Below, piece after piece: positions 60,810-64,000 of a stretch of DNA of 64,000 bases. This DNA comes from Stenotrophomonas maltophilia (lineage in GTDB: Bacteria > Pseudomonadota > Gammaproteobacteria > Xanthomonadales > Xanthomonadaceae). How positions within the stretch are numbered: position 1 is the first letter of the stretch; each line of letters begins with the position of its first letter. The stretch is from contig DGLB01000043.1 in assembly GCA_002387845.1 (NCBI GenBank), positions 43,375 through 107,374 of the forward strand. Direction: 5' to 3'. Made by a program: the position numbers and the translations under genes. The notes below the pieces were generated by a model, which worked only from the letters and a program-made list of their open reading frames with translations, made no database searches and was not told the DNA's origin.

Positions 60810-62873
60810 TTACACCACCGGCTCGCGCAGCACCGGAGAATCCCAACCGGGGCGCGGCGCGAAGCGCGCGCCATGCCGCTGCTCCAGCACCTTCAAACGT
60901 TCGACCAGCGCATCGGCCCCGGTCGCGCGGATGTGCTGGATCGGGCCGCCGCGGAACGGCGCGAAGCCCGTGCCGAAGATCACGCCGGCGTCCAGCAGGT
61001 CGGCATCGGCGACCACGCCCTCGTGCAGGCAGGCCACGGCCTCGTTGAGCAGGGGCAGGATCAGGCGATCTTCCAGATCGGCTGGAGCCTGGTAATTGGA
61101 CGGCACGTCCGGCTTCTGCGCGCGGCCGTTCTCCCACTTGTAGATGCCCTGGCCGTCCTTCTTGCCGCGCTTGCCCGGCTCCACGGTCTGCAGTGCCGCC
61201 GGAATCTGCAGGCCCAGGAATGGGGCCAACTCGTGACCCACGCCGGCCGCCACGTCCAGTCCGACCGTGTCCAGCAGTTCAATCGGCCCCATCGGCATGC
61301 CGAACTTCACTGCGGCCTTGTCGATCACCGGGCCCGGCACGCCTTCGGCGTACGCAGTGGCGGCCTCGAGCATGTACGGGAACAACACGCGGTTGACCAG
61401 GAAGCCCGGAGTGCCGGCGACCGGCACCGGGAACTTGCCCAGCGCCTTGCAGAACCCGGCCAGGCGCTGTTCGGTCTGCGGGTCCATGCCGTCGTGATGG
61501 ATGATTTCGACCAGCGGCATCTGCGCCACCGGGTTGAAGTAATGCAGGCCGGCGAACTGGGCCGGACGCTGGATGTGGTCGCGCAGTTCCACCAGCGGGA
61601 TCGAAGACGTGTTGGTGGTCAGCAACGCATCGGCCTTCATCTTCGGCTCCAGCGTCTGGTACAGCGCACGCTTGGCCTCGGGGTTCTCGATGATGGCTTC
61701 AATGACCAGGTCGGCCTGGGCCACGCCGTCGCCGGCCAGGTCCGCCTTCAGTCGCGCCGCGACCGCCGGACGCTTGCTCTCGTCCTTGACCTTCTTGGCG
61801 AACAGCGCCTGCGCACGGTCCATCGCCGGGTCGATGAAGCGCTGCTCACGGTCCTGCAGGGTGACCTCGAAGCCCTTGTAGGCCGACCAGGCGGCGATGT
61901 CACCGCCCATCACCCCGGCTCCGACCACGTGCACGTGGCGGATGCCGTGGTCCTTGCCGCCCAGCGCCTTCAGGCGCTCGGTCAGGAAGAAGATGCGGAT
62001 CAGGTTGCGCGCGGTCGGGGTGCCGGCCAGCTTGACCACGGCGCGGCGTTCGGCATCCAGGCGGGTCTGGATGGGGCTGCCACCGGTACGCGCCCAGGTG
62101 TTGATCAGCGCGTACGGGGCCGGGTAATGGTCCTTCTTGGCCTTGCGCGCCACCTGCTTGGCCATCTGCGGGGCCAGCAGCTTGCGTGCCAGCCAGGTGT
62201 TGGTGGCCCAGGCGGTGGCGCGCTGCTTGAACGGCCGGGTCGTTCCCGACAACCCCAGCGCCACTGCGGTGTCCAGCAGCACCGCCGGTGCCACCACCTT
62301 GTCGACCAGCCCGATGTTGCGGGCGGCCGAGGCCGACAGGGTGCGGCCGGTCAGCATCAGGTCCATTGCCGCCGGTGCGCCCACCAGCTGCGGCAGGCGC
62401 GCGCTGCCACCCCAGCCGGGGAAGATGCCCAGCTGGGTTTCGGGCAGGCCGATGCGGGTGGAGGCGTCACTGGAGGCCACGCGGTAGCGGCAGGCCAGTG
62501 CCAGCTCGGTGCCGCCACCCAGGCAGTGGCCGTGAATGGCGGCCACGGTCGGGCAGGGCAGCTCGGACAGCTTCTGGTACACGGTCTGGCCACGACGGAT
62601 GGCATCGTTGACGGTGCCGCGGCGGTCGAATTCCTGGAATTCCTTCAGGTCCGCGCCGGCAATGAAGCCCGCCGGCTTGATCGACTGCACCACCACCGCC
62701 TTGGGCGGATCCAGCGCCAGCCGCTCCACCAGGTCGCCCAGTTCCAGCAGTACGTCCTGGGACATGGCATTGACGCTGCTGTCCTGGCGGTCAAGGCTGA
62801 GCACCACGACACCATCGTCACGGATCTGTGGGTGCCAATGCGAGAAGCGGAGCCCGTCGAAGCCTGAGAGCAT
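60810..62873 (-). CDS. bifunctional enoyl-CoA hydratase / 3-hydroxyacyl-CoA dehydrogenase (FadB/FadJ type)
   Basis: The alpha subunit of the fatty-acid beta-oxidation complex hydrates enoyl-CoA and oxidises the 3-hydroxyacyl-CoA with NAD+. The 687-residue protein starts with a crotonase domain: oxyanion-hole FIAGADLKEF, catalytic acidic residues in HGHCLGGGTELALACRY and GLPETQLGIFPGWGG. The dehydrogenase Rossmann motif follows (VHVVGAGVMGGDIAAWSAYK), then catalytic HYFNPVAQMPLVEII and two C-terminal 3HCDH domains. The thiolase partner is not adjacent. ATG at 62873 is used; it is divergent from rpoE. Confidence 0.93.
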   Translation of the reverse strand: MLSGFDGLRFSHWHPQIRDDGVVVLSLDRQDSSVNAMSQDVLLELGDLVERLALDPPKAVVVQSIKPAGFIAGADLKEFQEFDRRGTVNDAIRRGQTVYQKLSELPCPTVAAIHGHCLGGGTELALACRYRVASSDASTRIGLPETQLGIFPGWGGSARLPQLVGAPAAMDLMLTGRTLSASAARNIGLVDKVVAPAVLLDTAVALGLSGTTRPFKQRATAWATNTWLARKLLAPQMAKQVARKAKKDHYPAPYALINTWARTGGSPIQTRLDAERRAVVKLAGTPTARNLIRIFFLTERLKALGGKDHGIRHVHVVGAGVMGGDIAAWSAYKGFEVTLQDREQRFIDPAMDRAQALFAKKVKDESKRPAVAARLKADLAGDGVAQADLVIEAIIENPEAKRALYQTLEPKMKADALLTTNTSSIPLVELRDHIQRPAQFAGLHYFNPVAQMPLVEIIHHDGMDPQTEQRLAGFCKALGKFPVPVAGTPGFLVNRVLFPYMLEAATAYAEGVPGPVIDKAAVKFGMPMGPIELLDTVGLDVAAGVGHELAPFLGLQIPAALQTVEPGKRGKKDGQGIYKWENGRAQKPDVPSNYQAPADLEDRLILPLLNEAVACLHEGVVADADLLDAGVIFGTGFAPFRGGPIQHIRATGADALVERLKVLEQRHGARFAPRPGWDSPVLREPVV

Positions 62874-63041
62874 GGGGACGTTCCATCCGGTTGTGTATGG
62901 AGAAGGGGGCTATGATCCAGAGGTTGTTTCCTCCCCGTCAAATCCCTATAGCTGGGGTATCCGCAACGACCGTTCACGACCGTGAGCGGAAACCTTAACG
63001 GAATGGTGGTTAAAAGCTGGTACGGCATTCCTCACGGAGCG

Positions 63042-63070
63042 CTGAACTTTTCCCGGGATTGGCAGTCTCA
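63042..63070 (+). promoter_or_regulatory. sigma-E type promoter of rpoE
   Basis: TGAACTT (63042-63048) and GTCTCA (63065-63070) are separated by 16 nt, close to the ECF sigma-E consensus GGAACTT/GTCTAA. It lies about 40 nt before the rpoE ATG, which fits an autoregulated sigma-E operon. Confidence 0.6.
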
Positions 63071-63110
63071 TTGCCCGACGTCGGTTGGGCTGACAGGAGT
63101 GCGGCCCCGC

Positions 63111-63731
63111 ATGGCCGAGGTTGAAACACCACAGGAGCTGGATCTGGAACTGGTCCGGCGCGTGCAGCGCGGCGAGAGCGCGGCGTTCGATGTGCTGGTG
63201 CGCAAGTACCAGCACCGGATCGTCGCCCTCATCGGGCGCTACATCGCCGACTGGAGTGAATGTCAGGACGTGGCACAGGACACTTTTGTCCGCGCTTACC
63301 GCGCGATCAACAGCTTCCGGGGCGACGCCCAGTTCTATACCTGGTTGCACAGGATCGCCGTGAATACTGCCAAGAACCACCTTGCCGCCCACAACCGCCG
63401 CCCGCCCACCGATGACATCGACATCGGCGACGCCGAGCAGTTCGACAGCGGCACCCGCCTGCGCGACACCGACACGCCGGAGCGTGAGCTGATGCGCCAG
63501 GAGCTGGAAAACACGGTGATGAAGGCGGTCTCGGCGCTGCCGGAAGAGCTGCGTTCGGCCATCACCCTGCGCGAGGTGGATGGTCTGAGTTATGAGGACA
63601 TCGCGCAGAAGATGGGGTGCCCGATCGGCACCGTGCGGTCGCGGATCTTCCGTGCCCGTGAGGCGATCGACACCGAACTTCGGCCGCTGCTGGATGTGGG
63701 CAGCGCCACCCGCGAGAAGAGCCGCGTATGA
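63111..63731 (+). CDS. rpoE: RNA polymerase sigma-E factor (ECF type)
   Basis: RpoE directs transcription in response to envelope stress. The 206-residue protein has sigma region 2 (YQHRIVALIGRYIADWSECQ, DVAQDTFVRAYRAINSFRGD, FYTWLHRIAVNTAKN) and region 4 (LPEELRSAITLREVDGLSYE then AQKMGCPIGTVRSRIFRARE). ATG at 63111 (MAEVETPQELD...) is used; the frame is open upstream to 62982. It overlaps the anti-sigma gene by 4 nt (ATGA). The rpoE-rseA order and the upstream sigma-E-like promoter support autoregulation. Confidence 0.95.
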   Translation: MAEVETPQELDLELVRRVQRGESAAFDVLVRKYQHRIVALIGRYIADWSECQDVAQDTFVRAYRAINSFRGDAQFYTWLHRIAVNTAKNHLAAHNRRPPTDDIDIGDAEQFDSGTRLRDTDTPERELMRQELENTVMKAVSALPEELRSAITLREVDGLSYEDIAQKMGCPIGTVRSRIFRAREAIDTELRPLLDVGSATREKSRV

Positions 63732-64000
63732 ACCCCGAAAACCCCAATGCTGATTCCGCCGGCCATGTGCCGGACAAATTCGATGCCCACCACCGTCAGC
63801 AGTTGTCGGCGCTGATCGATGGCGAGCTGAGTGCCGACGAAGCCCGCTTCATGCTGCGGCGGCTGGAACACGACGACGCGCTGGCCGGCTGCCACGAGCG
63901 CTGGCAACTGCTGGGCGACGTACTGCGCGGCCAGGCCTGCGCGCCGGCCCCGGTCGATTTCGCCGCCCGCGTGCAGGCGGCGGTGGCGGCCGAACCCGCC
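63728..64000 (+). CDS. rseA: anti-sigma-E factor RseA, N-terminal part (cut by window edge)
   Basis: RseA binds RpoE in the cytoplasm and is degraded on envelope stress. The first 91 residues are present. They hold the RseA N-terminal sigma-binding domain, with QQLSALIDGELSADEARFML and CHERWQLLGDVLRGQ. The membrane helix and periplasmic part lie beyond the window. The start ATG overlaps the rpoE stop (ATGA), so the two are coupled for balanced synthesis. Confidence 0.9.
   Translation, partial: MNPENPNADSAGHVPDKFDAHHRQQLSALIDGELSADEARFMLRRLEHDDALAGCHERWQLLGDVLRGQACAPAPVDFAARVQAAVAAEPA

Noticed and set aside
60699..62867. Open frame of 722 codons opposite the FadB/FadJ-like gene
   Set aside because: Antisense shadow of a clearly identified bifunctional enzyme.
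1..64000. tRNA, rRNA, CRISPR arrays, integrases or insertion sequences
   Set aside because: No cloverleaf, no regularly spaced direct repeats and no transposase motifs were seen; the repeats present are all short GTAG-headed palindromes.

Overview
The window is high-GC gammaproteobacterial chromosome, most probably from Stenotrophomonas or a close Xanthomonadaceae relative. This rests on the protein families and their order (prpBC-acnD-prpF with a divergent PrpR, yfhM-pbpC, hflKC-purA, cstA-ybdD). It also rests on many short GTAG-headed palindromes that look like the SMAG/REP repeats of Stenotrophomonas. I saw no tRNA, rRNA, CRISPR array, integrase or insertion sequence. Nearly all of it is chromosomal housekeeping and metabolism, with one accessory patch at about 31.8-34.6 kb and a gene-poor, repeat-bearing gap at 39.0-39.9 kb.

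Layout. 0-2.7 kb: aroB (cut by the window edge) and aroK, a glycerate-kinase-like P-loop kinase and pdxH. 2.7-5.2 kb: an 817-residue protein I cannot assign. 5.5-14.0 kb: the methylcitrate (propionate) locus. PrpR is divergent from prpB, prpC, acnD and prpF, with a near-perfect sigma-54 promoter and a cluster of GTTTCA half-sites between them. A parDE toxin-antitoxin pair with its own operator sits between acnD and prpF. 14.1-21.4 kb: yfhM (bacterial alpha-2-macroglobulin) and pbpC. 21.4-28.1 kb: peroxiredoxin, cbpA, a PilH-like regulator, an AcuI/YhdH oxidoreductase, hflKC and purA. 28.3-30.4 kb: a chemoreceptor behind a sigma-28 type promoter.

31-34.6 kb: a hydrolase, small lipoproteins, a broken reading frame, a SymE-like gene and several REP elements, followed by katE with a 53-residue basic partner. 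36.8-39.0 kb: a PAS-AraC regulator and an amino-acid permease. 39.9-43.1 kb: gcvP behind a tandem glycine riboswitch. 43.3-46.4 kb: a Bcr/CflA exporter, a hypothetical gene and a GH19 chitinase. 46.7-53.4 kb: an ACE-like M2 peptidase, a PAP2 phosphatase, an ArnT-like GT39 transferase, and a divergent OmpR-type regulator with its kinase; this looks like an envelope or lipid A modification locus. 53.6-57.2 kb: a DUF819 membrane protein, ybdD and cstA. 57.4-60.7 kb: two pirins flanking a secreted protein and aqpZ. 60.8-64 kb: a FadB/FadJ-type enzyme divergent from rpoE-rseA, which has a sigma-E-like promoter; rseA is cut by the window edge.

The most distinctive points are the parDE insertion within the prp locus, the unassigned 817-residue protein, two divergent copies of a composite inverted REP (REPIN-like) element about 7 kb apart, the SymE-like gene among decayed small genes, and the stacked regulatory signals (sigma-54, sigma-28, sigma-E, glycine riboswitch).
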